Shown: positions 32,141-40,132, numbered from the stretch's first letter. The stretch is 64,000 bases of DNA from Pseudomonas synxantha (GCF_900105675.1 NZ_LT629786.1:620001-684000); one strand, 5' to 3'. Translations and numbers: made by a program. The notes: generated by a model not told the origin, from the sequence alone.

Positions 32141-32881
32141 TCAGGCGCAAGCTTGTTCAAACCGCAGTATCACCCTGCGATTGTGCTTGCTCTTCTTTTC
32201 AATTTTCTCGCAGAACACCCGGCCGATTTCCTCGGTGTTGAGCACATGGGTGCCGCCGCATGGCTGGATATCGATGCCGGGAATTTCAATCACCCGTACC
32301 GAACCCGAGACCACCGGTGGCGCCACGGCTTGGGTACGGGTGATCTGCAACAGCGTCGCGTACTCGGTGGCGGGCATCGACAGGGTCTTCACTGCGTGGG
32401 CCTGCTCGATCAGGGCGTTGAGGTCGCGGGTGAGGCTGTCTTTGTCCAGGGTCATTTCCGGCAGGTCGAAATCCAGGCGGCCTTTATCCGAGCTGATGCT
32501 GCAACCGGTCACCGGCGCGTCGATGAGCGAGCACAGCAAGTGCAGGCAGGTGTGCATCTTCATGTGCTGGTAGCGCCGCTCCCAATCCAGCCCCGCGTGG
32601 ACCTGGACGCCGGCGGTCAATTGCTCGGGGCAATGCTCCACCTGGTGCCAGATGATCGAACGCAACACCGGGTCGCGCACGGTACCCGTCACCTCGACCC
32701 GTGTGCCATCGGCCAGGGTGAGATGGCCGGTATCGCCCGGTTGCCCGCCACCGGTGGGGTAGAACAGCGTGTGCTCCAGGGCGATGCCATGTTCGCTGAC
32801 GGCAATCACCCGGGCGCTGAAAGCGTTCTGGTAGGGCGCGCTGTCGAACAGCGCCAGGGTTTCCATGGTGTACACGGACAT
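32141..32881 (-). CDS. AlaX-type tRNA-editing protein
   Basis: This 246-residue protein is a free-standing form of the alanyl-tRNA synthetase editing domain. It has the N-terminal HTLFYPTGGGQPGDTG strand region, the metal-binding pairs HTCLHLL (H-x3-H) near residue 108 and CGGTHV (C-x3-H) near 210. Such proteins hydrolyse Ser or Gly wrongly loaded on tRNA-Ala. GGAGG precedes the ATG at 32881, and its start lies two bases after the serine-acetyltransferase stop. It is therefore the last gene of the sulfur-cluster operon, an unusual place for an editing enzyme. Confidence 0.9.
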   Translation of the reverse strand: MSVYTMETLALFDSAPYQNAFSARVIAVSEHGIALEHTLFYPTGGGQPGDTGHLTLADGTRVEVTGTVRDPVLRSIIWHQVEHCPEQLTAGVQVHAGLDWERRYQHMKMHTCLHLLCSLIDAPVTGCSISSDKGRLDFDLPEMTLDKDSLTRDLNALIEQAHAVKTLSMPATEYATLLQITRTQAVAPPVVSGSVRVIEIPGIDIQPCGGTHVLNTEEIGRVFCEKIEKKSKHNRRVILRFEQACA

Positions 32882-32883
32882 TT

Positions 32884-33876
32884 TCAACCTCCGACGATCA
32901 GTGGGCTGGCTTGCAGCAGGTGGCGCACCATTGCGCTCAAGCCAGGAGGAGAGAGCAGGGTGATTTCAAATTCTGGTCCGCAGACTTTCAAGTTCAGCGG
33001 CAGGCGCGGCAGTTGGTCACCGATGTCGAGGCGATGCAGGCGGAATTGCAGGTGATGCCGCTCTTTTACCGTGGGCTCGAGCATCAACCCTTGCAGTGGA
33101 TGAAAGTCAGCATCCAGCACGGTGACCTTGTGGCCGGCACTGACCTCGCCGACGACATGCAAGCGCTCATCCAGAGCAAAGGCGCCGAGGTAGTTGCTGT
33201 GGTCCGATTCATCGTTTTTTTGCAGTTGGATCTGGTTGACCACCTTGACCTTGGTGCCTGCCGGCACGTCCTGGGTGATCACGCAGGAGGGGCTGATAAA
33301 CACGTTATCGCCAATCGACACATAACCCAGCACCCGGGCACCGGCGCCCACCTCGACATTGTTGCCCAGGCGCGGGTGGCGCTTGCCGTCCGGGTTGTTG
33401 GCGATGCCGCGTGCGCCCAGGGTCACGCCGCAGAGGATGTAGCAATCGTTGCCAATTACACAGGTCTCGCCGATAACGGTGCCGAAGCCGTGGTCCAGCA
33501 CAAAGCGTCGGCCAATGCGTGCCGCCGGGTGAATCTCGGCGCCGGAGAAGATCTTGCCCTGGTTGCTGAGCTTGAGGGCCATGCGCGAAAACATCGCGTG
33601 GCCAGGGTCGGGGAAATGCCACACCAGATGCGCAAGGCGATAGAACAGCACTGCCTTGAACGAGGCATAGGACTCCAGGATCAACTCCCCGCGCCCACGC
33701 GATGCGGGGTCACGATAGGCGTAGGCGATCAGGTCTTCGGCCACCGCCTGGGCCGCGTTCTGGATCAGCGGCGCAAGGTGCGGTTCCAGCTGCTTCATCT
33801 GTCCGGGCGTCAGGGTCGTGATGAGATGGGTCAGCAGCTCATCGTGCAGCTGTTGCATGTCGATAAAGCCCCCCAT
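32884..33876 (-). CDS. Serine O-acetyltransferase (EpsC/SrpH-like) with C-terminal extension
   Basis: The 330-residue protein has an N-terminal helical domain (HDELLTHLITTLTPGQMKQL ... RDPASRGRGELILESYASFKAVLFYRLAHLVW), then left-handed beta-helix hexapeptides (about 115-215): GAEIHPAARIGRRFVLDHGFGTVIGETCVIGNDCYIL, where His in DHG is catalytic, and GKRHPRLGNNVEVGAGARVLG. It makes O-acetylserine from serine and acetyl-CoA. After VVNQIQLQKN comes a ~110-residue extension of no family I recognise. Start 33876 is preferred (GGGGGTG upstream). It lies in the sulfur cluster, 37 bp after the cysteine-synthase gene. Confidence 0.85.
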   Translation of the reverse strand: MGGFIDMQQLHDELLTHLITTLTPGQMKQLEPHLAPLIQNAAQAVAEDLIAYAYRDPASRGRGELILESYASFKAVLFYRLAHLVWHFPDPGHAMFSRMALKLSNQGKIFSGAEIHPAARIGRRFVLDHGFGTVIGETCVIGNDCYILCGVTLGARGIANNPDGKRHPRLGNNVEVGAGARVLGYVSIGDNVFISPSCVITQDVPAGTKVKVVNQIQLQKNDESDHSNYLGAFALDERLHVVGEVSAGHKVTVLDADFHPLQGLMLEPTVKERHHLQFRLHRLDIGDQLPRLPLNLKVCGPEFEITLLSPPGLSAMVRHLLQASPLIVGG

Positions 33877-33913
33877 GGAGGCACCCCCGCATTCTGGATG
33901 GTTGGAAAACCCG

Positions 33914-34828
33914 TTACTCGAAACTGGGCAGGTAGCTGTCGGCATTGTCGTAGACCATGGTCAACACCACCGTTTCAGGCGGTAATTCGGGGGCGAGTTG
34001 GGCGATGGCAACCATGTTGGCGGCCGAGGACAACCCCAGGCTGATGGCGTCGGTACGCATGATGCGTTTGATCATGTCCAGGCATGCCGCGTGCGACACC
34101 TTGAGCATGCCGTCGATCACATCCAGATTGAGAATGCTCGGAATCAGGCCAATCGACAGGCCCTGGATCGCGTGCGCGGCGTGCTGGTCTTTCAACAGAT
34201 CGCATTCTTCCGGCTCCACCCCCATGATGCGCAGCGCCGGCCAGGCCGCCTTGAGGGTTTCGCCGATGCCGGTGATATGACCGCCGGTACCGATACCGCT
34301 GACGAAGTAGTCCACGCGCCGCTCACCGAAGGCGCGGATGATTTCCGGTGCGGTGGTGTCGCGGTGGGTCTGAGGGTTGGCGCCGTTGCGCTGCTGGTTG
34401 AGCATCACGTAGTTGGGGTTCTCCAACTGCAGTTCCATGCACTTTTCGCCGTGGGAATTGTTACCCAGGCGGCTGTCCGACAGCACCACCCTGGCGCCAT
34501 ACAGGCGCAGCAGTTTCTGCTTTTCGGGGCTGTAGTTGTCAGGGATCACCAGCACTACTTTGTAGCCGAGCACGTTGCCGGCCATCACCAGGCCGATGCC
34601 GGTGTTGCCCCCACTTGGCTCGATAATGGTTTGCCCGGAATCACGGATCAGCACGCCCCGGCGCTCGGCATCGAGGATCATGCCCAGGGCGATGCGCGCC
34701 TTGTGGCTGCCGCCGGGGTTGAGGGACTCCAGCTTGGCGTAGACCTCGATGCCAAGGTCTTCGGAAAACTGGGCCAGTCGCACGATCGGCGTCTGGCCGA
34801 TGACGTCGAGAATCGAGTTATGCAACAT
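33914..34828 (-). CDS. PLP-dependent cysteine synthase family protein (atypical)
   Basis: The 304-residue fold-type II PLP enzyme resembles CysK/CysM. The PLP lysine sits in NPGGSHKARIALG (Lys 43), where the canonical sequence is SVKDR. The substrate loop is PSGGNTGIGLVM near residue 74, and VSGIGTGGHITGIGE near 185 binds the PLP phosphate. It would replace the acetyl group of O-acetylserine with a sulfur donor or another nucleophile. The neighbouring carrier, activating enzyme and rhodanese suggest thiocarboxylate as donor, as with CysM/CysO of actinobacteria. The HKAR change means the real nucleophile could differ. Confidence 0.88.
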   Translation of the reverse strand: MLHNSILDVIGQTPIVRLAQFSEDLGIEVYAKLESLNPGGSHKARIALGMILDAERRGVLIRDSGQTIIEPSGGNTGIGLVMAGNVLGYKVVLVIPDNYSPEKQKLLRLYGARVVLSDSRLGNNSHGEKCMELQLENPNYVMLNQQRNGANPQTHRDTTAPEIIRAFGERRVDYFVSGIGTGGHITGIGETLKAAWPALRIMGVEPEECDLLKDQHAAHAIQGLSIGLIPSILNLDVIDGMLKVSHAACLDMIKRIMRTDAISLGLSSAANMVAIAQLAPELPPETVVLTMVYDNADSYLPSFE

Positions 34829-34844
34829 CAGTAAGCCCCCACGA

Positions 34845-36707
34845 TCAGTACAAAGGCATGTCGGGTTCGACGTCGCGAACCCAGTGCTTCATACCGCCCT
34901 GCAGGACTTTGGTATTGGCAAAGCCGGCCGCCAGCAAAGTGCTGGCGGCTTGCTCGGCACGGGTGCCCGCGTAGCAGATCAGGTAATGGGTGTTGTCGCG
35001 GCTCAGGTTGGCCAATTGCCCATCCAGCTCGGCCAGCGGGATATGCACCACGCCCGGTAGTTTGCACACTTCCAGTTCGCTGGCGTCGCGCACATCCAGC
35101 AGTACATCGGCGCCGCTGGGGTGTTCGAGCACTTGCTTGAGGCCTTGAGGCTTGATGTAGCGCTCTGCCGCCAGGGACGGTTGGCTTGGTACGGCATCTG
35201 CGCAGGTAGCGGGCGTAACGGTTTCGCTGTGACGCAGCTCCGAGCAGCAAGGGCAGTCGGCGCGGCGCTTGAAGCGGATCTCGGTGAATTTCATCGCCAG
35301 TGCGTCGAAGCGCATCAGGCGCCCGGACAAGGGCTCACCGATGCCGATCAGCAACTTGATCGCCTCGGTAGCCTGGATCATTCCCACCACGCCCGGCAGC
35401 ACGCCGATCACGCCGCCGGCGCTGCAATTGGGTGCCAGTTCGGCAGGGGGAGCCTTGGGAAACAGGCAGCGATAGCACGGCCCGCCTTTATAGTTGAGTA
35501 CGCTGATCTGCCCATCGAAGCGGTAGATGGCACCGTACACCAAGGGTTTGCCCAGCTGGACGCAGGCATCGTTAACCAGGTAGCGGGTGTCGAAATTGTC
35601 GGTGCCGTCGATCACCAGGTCATAGGCGCCCACCAGCTCCAGGGCATTGTCGGCGTCGAGCGCCGTGTCGTGAGTGTTGATCTGGATATGGCGGTTGAGG
35701 TCCTGCAGGCGTTGCTTGGCGGATTCGACCTTGGGCATCCCCAGGGTGCTGTTGCCGTGGACAACCTGGCGTTGCAGGTTGCTGCTTTCCACCACATCAA
35801 AGTCCACCAGCCCCAGGGTGCCGATACCGGCCGCCGCCAGGTACAGGCTGATCGGCGAGCCCAGGCCGCCGGTGCCGATGATCAGCACCTTGGCTTTCTT
35901 CAGGTTCAACTGGCCCTCGCGACCGACGCCGGGCAGGGTGATATGGCGCACGTAGCGCTGCACTTCTTCATTGCTCAGGGTATCGACGTCCATGCCACCG
36001 GAGGTGGCAAGCAACACTTCGATCCGGGCTTTTTCCGGCAGGTGATCATCGGCGTTGATCAACTCTTCCTCGGCGGTGAACAGGAAGTGTTCCTTGAGCT
36101 GGTTGTTCTTTTCATGAAACAGGTGCTGGCGCAACTGCGGGTAACTGCTGCAGAGGTTTTCAATGACTTCGCGCAATGTCGATCCAGTGCCCTCAAGGGT
36201 TGATTCCGGCAGCTTGGCCACTCGGACCAGGATGTCGGGGAAAGAGACAGCGTTCATGGACAACTCCGTGTGCAGGTCGTTGAAGGGTTGAAGGGCGAAA
36301 TGCCTGCCATCCCAGGCAAACAGCTTCGAGCCCAGGGCCTGGCCCTGGCGAACATCCACCACCAGATAGCTGACGGGGTAGATCGGCTCCCCCAGGAACA
36401 GCGCCTTGTCCTGGTCTTCGTCACTGAAATAAGCGCCGACATCCGGGTGCGAGTGGTAGATCACGACTACCGGGTTGTCGCTGCGACCCGCCTTGTTCAT
36501 CAACAAGGTGTCGGCCACCGAAAAGGTGTAGCCGTTGGCCGCGCTGCGCGGGTACATCTCGGGGTTCTTGCGGTGCAACTCGTTCTGGATATTGCTGCCC
36601 AGGTACACGCTGCCGTCGGCGAAGACAAAACCGCAACATTCCTCGGGGTAGCTGCGGCTGGCGTGGGCGTAGATTTGTTCCAGGGCGGTGGGGCGGAGGA
36701 CTTCCAT
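34845..36707 (-). CDS. Four-domain sulfur-transfer protein: JAMM peptidase - MoaD/ThiS-like carrier - ThiF/MoeB E1 - rhodanese
   Basis: One 620-residue chain. Residues 1-150: JAMM/Mov34 peptidase, catalytic Glu near 22, H85-S-H87-x7-S95-x2-D98. Residues 151-238: a MoaD/ThiS-like domain (LREVIENLCSSYPQLRQHLF ... NADDHLPEKARIEVLL) ending in Gly-Gly at 237-238. Residues 239-~480: ThiF/MoeB adenylyltransferase (GTGGLGSP, SSNLQRQ, Cys pairs PCYRC and CPCC, Cys in NCSAGG). Residues ~500-620: rhodanese with CYAGTR. A carrier Gly-Gly is normally C-terminal; here it is internal and followed by Met, so cleavage by the fused peptidase is plausible. GAGAG precedes the ATG at 36707. It lies 16 bp upstream of the cysteine-synthase gene. 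Confidence 0.88.
   Translation of the reverse strand: MEVLRPTALEQIYAHASRSYPEECCGFVFADGSVYLGSNIQNELHRKNPEMYPRSAANGYTFSVADTLLMNKAGRSDNPVVVIYHSHPDVGAYFSDEDQDKALFLGEPIYPVSYLVVDVRQGQALGSKLFAWDGRHFALQPFNDLHTELSMNAVSFPDILVRVAKLPESTLEGTGSTLREVIENLCSSYPQLRQHLFHEKNNQLKEHFLFTAEEELINADDHLPEKARIEVLLATSGGMDVDTLSNEEVQRYVRHITLPGVGREGQLNLKKAKVLIIGTGGLGSPISLYLAAAGIGTLGLVDFDVVESSNLQRQVVHGNSTLGMPKVESAKQRLQDLNRHIQINTHDTALDADNALELVGAYDLVIDGTDNFDTRYLVNDACVQLGKPLVYGAIYRFDGQISVLNYKGGPCYRCLFPKAPPAELAPNCSAGGVIGVLPGVVGMIQATEAIKLLIGIGEPLSGRLMRFDALAMKFTEIRFKRRADCPCCSELRHSETVTPATCADAVPSQPSLAAERYIKPQGLKQVLEHPSGADVLLDVRDASELEVCKLPGVVHIPLAELDGQLANLSRDNTHYLICYAGTRAEQAASTLLAAGFANTKVLQGGMKHWVRDVEPDMPLY
36255..36267 (-). promoter_or_regulatory. 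Possible internal ribosome site inside the sulfur-transfer fusion
   Basis: GGAG (36267-36264) lies six bases before an in-frame ATG (36257-36255) exactly at the junction of the JAMM and carrier domains. It could yield a shorter carrier-E1-rhodanese protein lacking the peptidase. Confidence 0.35.
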
Positions 36708-36730
36708 GTTTCTCTCGCGTTGGTTGGGGG

Positions 36731-37681
36731 TCAATTTTTCTTGGCCAGGAGTTTTTCGATGGGCAACTTGGTAATCGCAAAGCCGGCCAGCAGGATCGCC
36801 GAGTACAGCATCAGGTCGCGGGAAATTTCCACGCCTTCGTACCAGGCACCGATGATGACCGCGAACACCGGGAAGATGATGAATACGAACGACAGGATGA
36901 TCGGGCTCAGGCGCTTGAGCAGCATGAAATACACGATGAACCCGCCTACCGATGCCACCAGTCCCAGGTAGAACAACGCACTCCAGGAACGCAGGGTGAT
37001 GGCGTTGAAGACCGGTGTTTCAAACCACAGGCCTGCCACGAACAGCATCAGCCCGGCAATGCCGATGGGCAGGGTGTTGTAGGTAATCACGCTGATGGCG
37101 CTGCCTTTTTGCTTGGTGATGACATAGCACAAGGCATGCATGATCGCCGCGCTCAGGATGGCCAGTACACCGAAGAACTCGGCGTGGTCCAGGTGCAGGC
37201 CCTGGCTCCTGATGATCATGTAGAGGCTGGCGAATCCGATGCCGATGCCGACCACCTGGGAGAAGTAGATGCGCTCACGCAGGAACAGCGCGGAAAAGAT
37301 CAGGATGAACACCGGCATGCAGCTGAACAGCAGGGCGGTGAGCCCGGACGACACATGCATCTCGCCATAGTTGAGCAGGTAATAAGGAATGCTGAAGTAG
37401 GACAGGGTCACGAATACGAAGAACCAGCGACTTTCCCGGGGGAACAGGATCGGCTCGCGCCGCACCAGGGCAAAACACAGGAACAACGGGAAGGCAATCA
37501 GGAAGCGCAGGCCGGCGGACGTCAGCGGCGGCACGCTCTCCACGGCAATCTTGATGCCCAGCCAGGTGGTGCCCCAGCTCAGGCATACGATGAGGAACAT
37601 CACGCTGGTCACCAGCCCGGCCAACCACTGTTTTTGCGTTTTTGTTTTTGCAGTGTTTTCGAGAACGGCGGACATTGGCAT
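36731..37681 (-). CDS. EamA-family (DMT) exporter
   Basis: The 316-residue protein has ten predicted transmembrane helices in two EamA repeats (FLIVCLSWGTTWLGIKIAVESVPPLTSAGLRF at the start; FGVLAILSAAIMHALCYVITKQKGSAIS in the middle). DMT exporters of this type expel amino acids and related metabolites, cysteine among them. It is the first gene of the minus-strand sulfur cluster, 23 bp before the fusion gene, and divergent from the MocR regulator. In the cluster it is the natural candidate to export the product or relieve its toxicity. Confidence 0.88.
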   Translation of the reverse strand: MPMSAVLENTAKTKTQKQWLAGLVTSVMFLIVCLSWGTTWLGIKIAVESVPPLTSAGLRFLIAFPLFLCFALVRREPILFPRESRWFFVFVTLSYFSIPYYLLNYGEMHVSSGLTALLFSCMPVFILIFSALFLRERIYFSQVVGIGIGFASLYMIIRSQGLHLDHAEFFGVLAILSAAIMHALCYVITKQKGSAISVITYNTLPIGIAGLMLFVAGLWFETPVFNAITLRSWSALFYLGLVASVGGFIVYFMLLKRLSPIILSFVFIIFPVFAVIIGAWYEGVEISRDLMLYSAILLAGFAITKLPIEKLLAKKN

Positions 37682-37705
37682 CGTTTATTGCTTCCCTGAG
37701 CCGAA

Positions 37706-37756
37706 ATTGAACTCTATATTGAACTTGTAATGAGGTATGTTTATCGGCGATTGAAC
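37706..37756. promoter_or_regulatory. Three ATTGAAC direct repeats in the divergent promoter
   Basis: ATTGAAC occurs at 37706-37712, 37718-37724 and 37750-37756, all in the same orientation, between the exporter and MocR-gene starts. The centre spacings are 12 and 32 bp. MocR-type regulators commonly bind direct repeats like these, so this is the likely binding region controlling both directions. Confidence 0.55.
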
Positions 37757-37784
37757 CCGTAAAAGCACACTATTAGGGCAAAAG

Positions 37785-39209
37785 ATGACTGTCAAAACAA
37801 ATATTGACATGGTGTCAATTATGCGTGAGGGGTTGTCCAGCGGACAGGGCGTGAAGTACAAGCGCTTGTCCGATGTCATGGAGCGGGGCATCCTCGAAGG
37901 CTTGATTGAACCGGGACGAAAACTGCCTCCCCATCGGGTGCTTTCCGACAATCTGGGGGTGACCATCGGCACCATCAGCCGCGCCTATGGTGAGCTTGAG
38001 CGCCTGGGGTTGGTGGTTGCGCGAGTAGGTGATGGAACCTTCGTGCGCAAGCGTGGGATGGAGCGCCAGCGCGATGAGGGCTTTCGCAATTTCAGCGAGG
38101 AGCCGCGCCAATACTTCGACATGAGCCGCAACATGCATATTCCTGGGCAGGAGACGGCGTTTCTCGCCCAGAGCTTCCAAACCCTGTCGACCAACGCCAA
38201 GTTTCTTCAGGACATCAGTGCCTACACCCCCGACGCCGGCCTGCCGCGTTACCGTGAAGCCGGTGCACAATGGCTGGTGCAGCGCGATTTCCATCCGATC
38301 CCCGAGCAGGTGATCTGCGTCAACGGCGGTCAGCATGGCTTGTTGTGCGCGATGATGGCGTTGCTGCGCGCCGGCGATACGGTGGTCACCGAGCAACTGA
38401 CGTATCCCGGGCTGATTACCGCTGCGCGCATGCTCGGCATACGGCTGATTGGCCTGGACATGGATGAGGAGGGCGTGCTGCCCACGGCGCTGGACGAGGT
38501 CTGTCGTAATCACCGGATTTCGGCGTTGTACTGCACGCCGACTATTCAGAACCCGACGACGGCGGTGTTATCGGTTGCGCGCCGCGAAGCCCTGGCCAAG
38601 GTATGCCGCGAACACAACCTGCTGATTCTTGAGGACGAAGCCCACGGCGTGCTGGTGGAAGATCGTCCGCCGCCACTCAGCTATTTCGCGCCCGAGCGTA
38701 CGATTTTGATCAGTAGCCTGAGCAAGGCGGTGTCGGCAGGCTTGCGGGTTGGCTACGTGCACGCGCCACCGGCACTGGTCAGCCGCATCTCGGCGGCACT
38801 GCGCTCGACCTGCTGGATGGCCACGCCAGTGACCCTGGAGCTGGCCACCCAGTGGATTGAAAACGGCACGGCGGAGTATCTGCTGCGCCAACAAATCAAC
38901 GAAATCAGCCGTCGCAAGACCTTGGTCGAGGATTTATTGACCGGGCTGGCGTATCGCACCCACCTCAACAGCCCGCATTTCTGGATAGAAGTGCCGGAGC
39001 CATGGCGTGCATCGGAAATCGAGGCAGAGCTCAAGCAGAACAATTACCTGATTGCCACCGCCGAGGCGTTTGCCGTGGGCCAGACGGCGGTGCCGCAGTT
39101 TATTCGGGCGAGTATCTGCAATACGTCGGGCGATGATCAGTTATTGCGCGAGGGGTTTGATGCGCTGGCGACGGCGTTGGGGCAGGGGGGCGGGCGGTTT
39201 CATCTGTAA
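37785..39209 (+). CDS. MocR-type regulator (GntR winged helix fused to aminotransferase fold)
   Basis: The 474-residue protein has an N-terminal winged helix (LSDVMERGILEGLIEPGRKLPPHRVLSDNLGVTIGTISRAYGELERLGLVVARVGDGTFV) and a fold-type I aminotransferase domain from ~residue 110, with INGGQHG-like VNGGQHGLLCAMM, YCTPTIQNPT and the PLP-Lys site SSLSKAVSAGLRVGYV. MocR proteins use PLP and an amino acid as signals. It is divergent from the sulfur cluster, which it almost surely controls. The closest known relatives regulate vitamin B6, GABA, taurine or D-alanine genes. Confidence 0.9.
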   Translation: MTVKTNIDMVSIMREGLSSGQGVKYKRLSDVMERGILEGLIEPGRKLPPHRVLSDNLGVTIGTISRAYGELERLGLVVARVGDGTFVRKRGMERQRDEGFRNFSEEPRQYFDMSRNMHIPGQETAFLAQSFQTLSTNAKFLQDISAYTPDAGLPRYREAGAQWLVQRDFHPIPEQVICVNGGQHGLLCAMMALLRAGDTVVTEQLTYPGLITAARMLGIRLIGLDMDEEGVLPTALDEVCRNHRISALYCTPTIQNPTTAVLSVARREALAKVCREHNLLILEDEAHGVLVEDRPPPLSYFAPERTILISSLSKAVSAGLRVGYVHAPPALVSRISAALRSTCWMATPVTLELATQWIENGTAEYLLRQQINEISRRKTLVEDLLTGLAYRTHLNSPHFWIEVPEPWRASEIEAELKQNNYLIATAEAFAVGQTAVPQFIRASICNTSGDDQLLREGFDALATALGQGGGRFHL

Positions 39210-39224
39210 ATCCGCGTTACCGTT

Positions 39225-39290
39225 CATCGCAGGCAAGCCAGCTCCCACAGGAGAACGCATTCCAACTGTGGGAGCAGGCTTGCCTGCGAT
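39225..39290. repeat. Short REP pair of a third class (GCAGGCAAGCCAGCTCCCAC)
   Basis: CATCGCAGGCAAGCCAGCTC at 39225 is inverted at 39267-39290 (GGAGCAGGCTTGCCTGCGAT), with only about 25 bp between the arms. It differs in sequence from the other REPIN classes here. It lies between convergent MocR and ppsR genes. Confidence 0.8.
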
Positions 39291-39313
39291 AGCGTCAGAT
39301 CAGGCGACAGAGA

Positions 39314-40132
39314 TTACTTGAAGCGCCGCTCCACCCCCTTCTCCACCAAAATCTTCGCTGAAATCTCTTCCACCGAAAAATGCGTGGAATTGATGTGCGC
39401 AATATTCTCGCGACGGAACAGATTTTCTACTTCGCGCACTTCAAACTCACACTGGGCATAGCTGGAATAGCGGCTGTTGGGCTTGCGCTCGTTGCGGATG
39501 GCCGTCAGCCGGTCAGGGTCAATCGTGAGGCCGAACAGTTTGTGCGAATGGGCGCGCAGGGCGGCGGGCAACGTCAGGTGCTCCATGTCATCTTCGGTCA
39601 GCGGATAGTTGGCCGCACGGATGCCGAATTGCATGGCCATGTACAGGCAGGTCGGGGTCTTGCCGCAGCGCGACACGCCCACCAGGATCAGGTCGGCCTT
39701 GTCGTAGTAGTGGGTGCGGGCGCCATCGTCGTTGTCGAGGGCGAAGTTCACCGCCTCGATACGCTCCATATAGTTGGAGTTATGCCCGATGGAGTGGGAC
39801 TTTCCGACGGAGTACGATGAATGCTCACTCAACTCCTGTTCCAGCGGCGCCAGGAAGGTCGAGAAAATGTCGATCATGAAACCATTCGACGTTGCGAGAA
39901 TCTCACGAATGTCTTGATTGACGATGGTGTCGAAAATGATCGGACGAAATCCGTCTTTTTCAGCCGCCAGATTGATTTGTTGTACCATGGCCCGCGCTTT
40001 ATCCACGCTGTCTATATAAGGCCGTGTGAATTTGGCGAAGGTAATGTTTTCGAACTGCGCGAGCAGGCTCTGGCCCAATGTTTCGGCTGTGATGCCGGTG
40101 CCGTCGGAGATAAAGAAAGCAGATCGTTTCAT
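39314..40132 (-). CDS. ppsR: PEP synthase regulatory protein (bifunctional kinase/pyrophosphorylase)
   Basis: The 272-residue DUF299-family protein inactivates PEP synthase by ADP-dependent threonine phosphorylation and reactivates it by phosphorolysis. It has [22 protein letters not shown] at the N terminus and the P-loop-like [20 protein letters not shown] near residue 150. The ATG at 40132 matches the conserved start, and the longer frame to 40237 is rejected. It is divergent from ppsA, its target, as in other Pseudomonas. Confidence 0.95.
   Translation of the reverse strand: MKRSAFFISDGTGITAETLGQSLLAQFENITFAKFTRPYIDSVDKARAMVQQINLAAEKDGFRPIIFDTIVNQDIREILATSNGFMIDIFSTFLAPLEQELSEHSSYSVGKSHSIGHNSNYMERIEAVNFALDNDDGARTHYYDKADLILVGVSRCGKTPTCLYMAMQFGIRAANYPLTEDDMEHLTLPAALRAHSHKLFGLTIDPDRLTAIRNERKPNSRYSSYAQCEFEVREVENLFRRENIAHINSTHFSVEEISAKILVEKGVERRFK

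Noticed and set aside
13442..39290. Regularly recurring palindromic repeats that might suggest a CRISPR array
   Set aside because: The copies are kilobases apart, each is an inverted pair between genes, and no array of short repeats with unique spacers or cas gene is present. They are REPINs.
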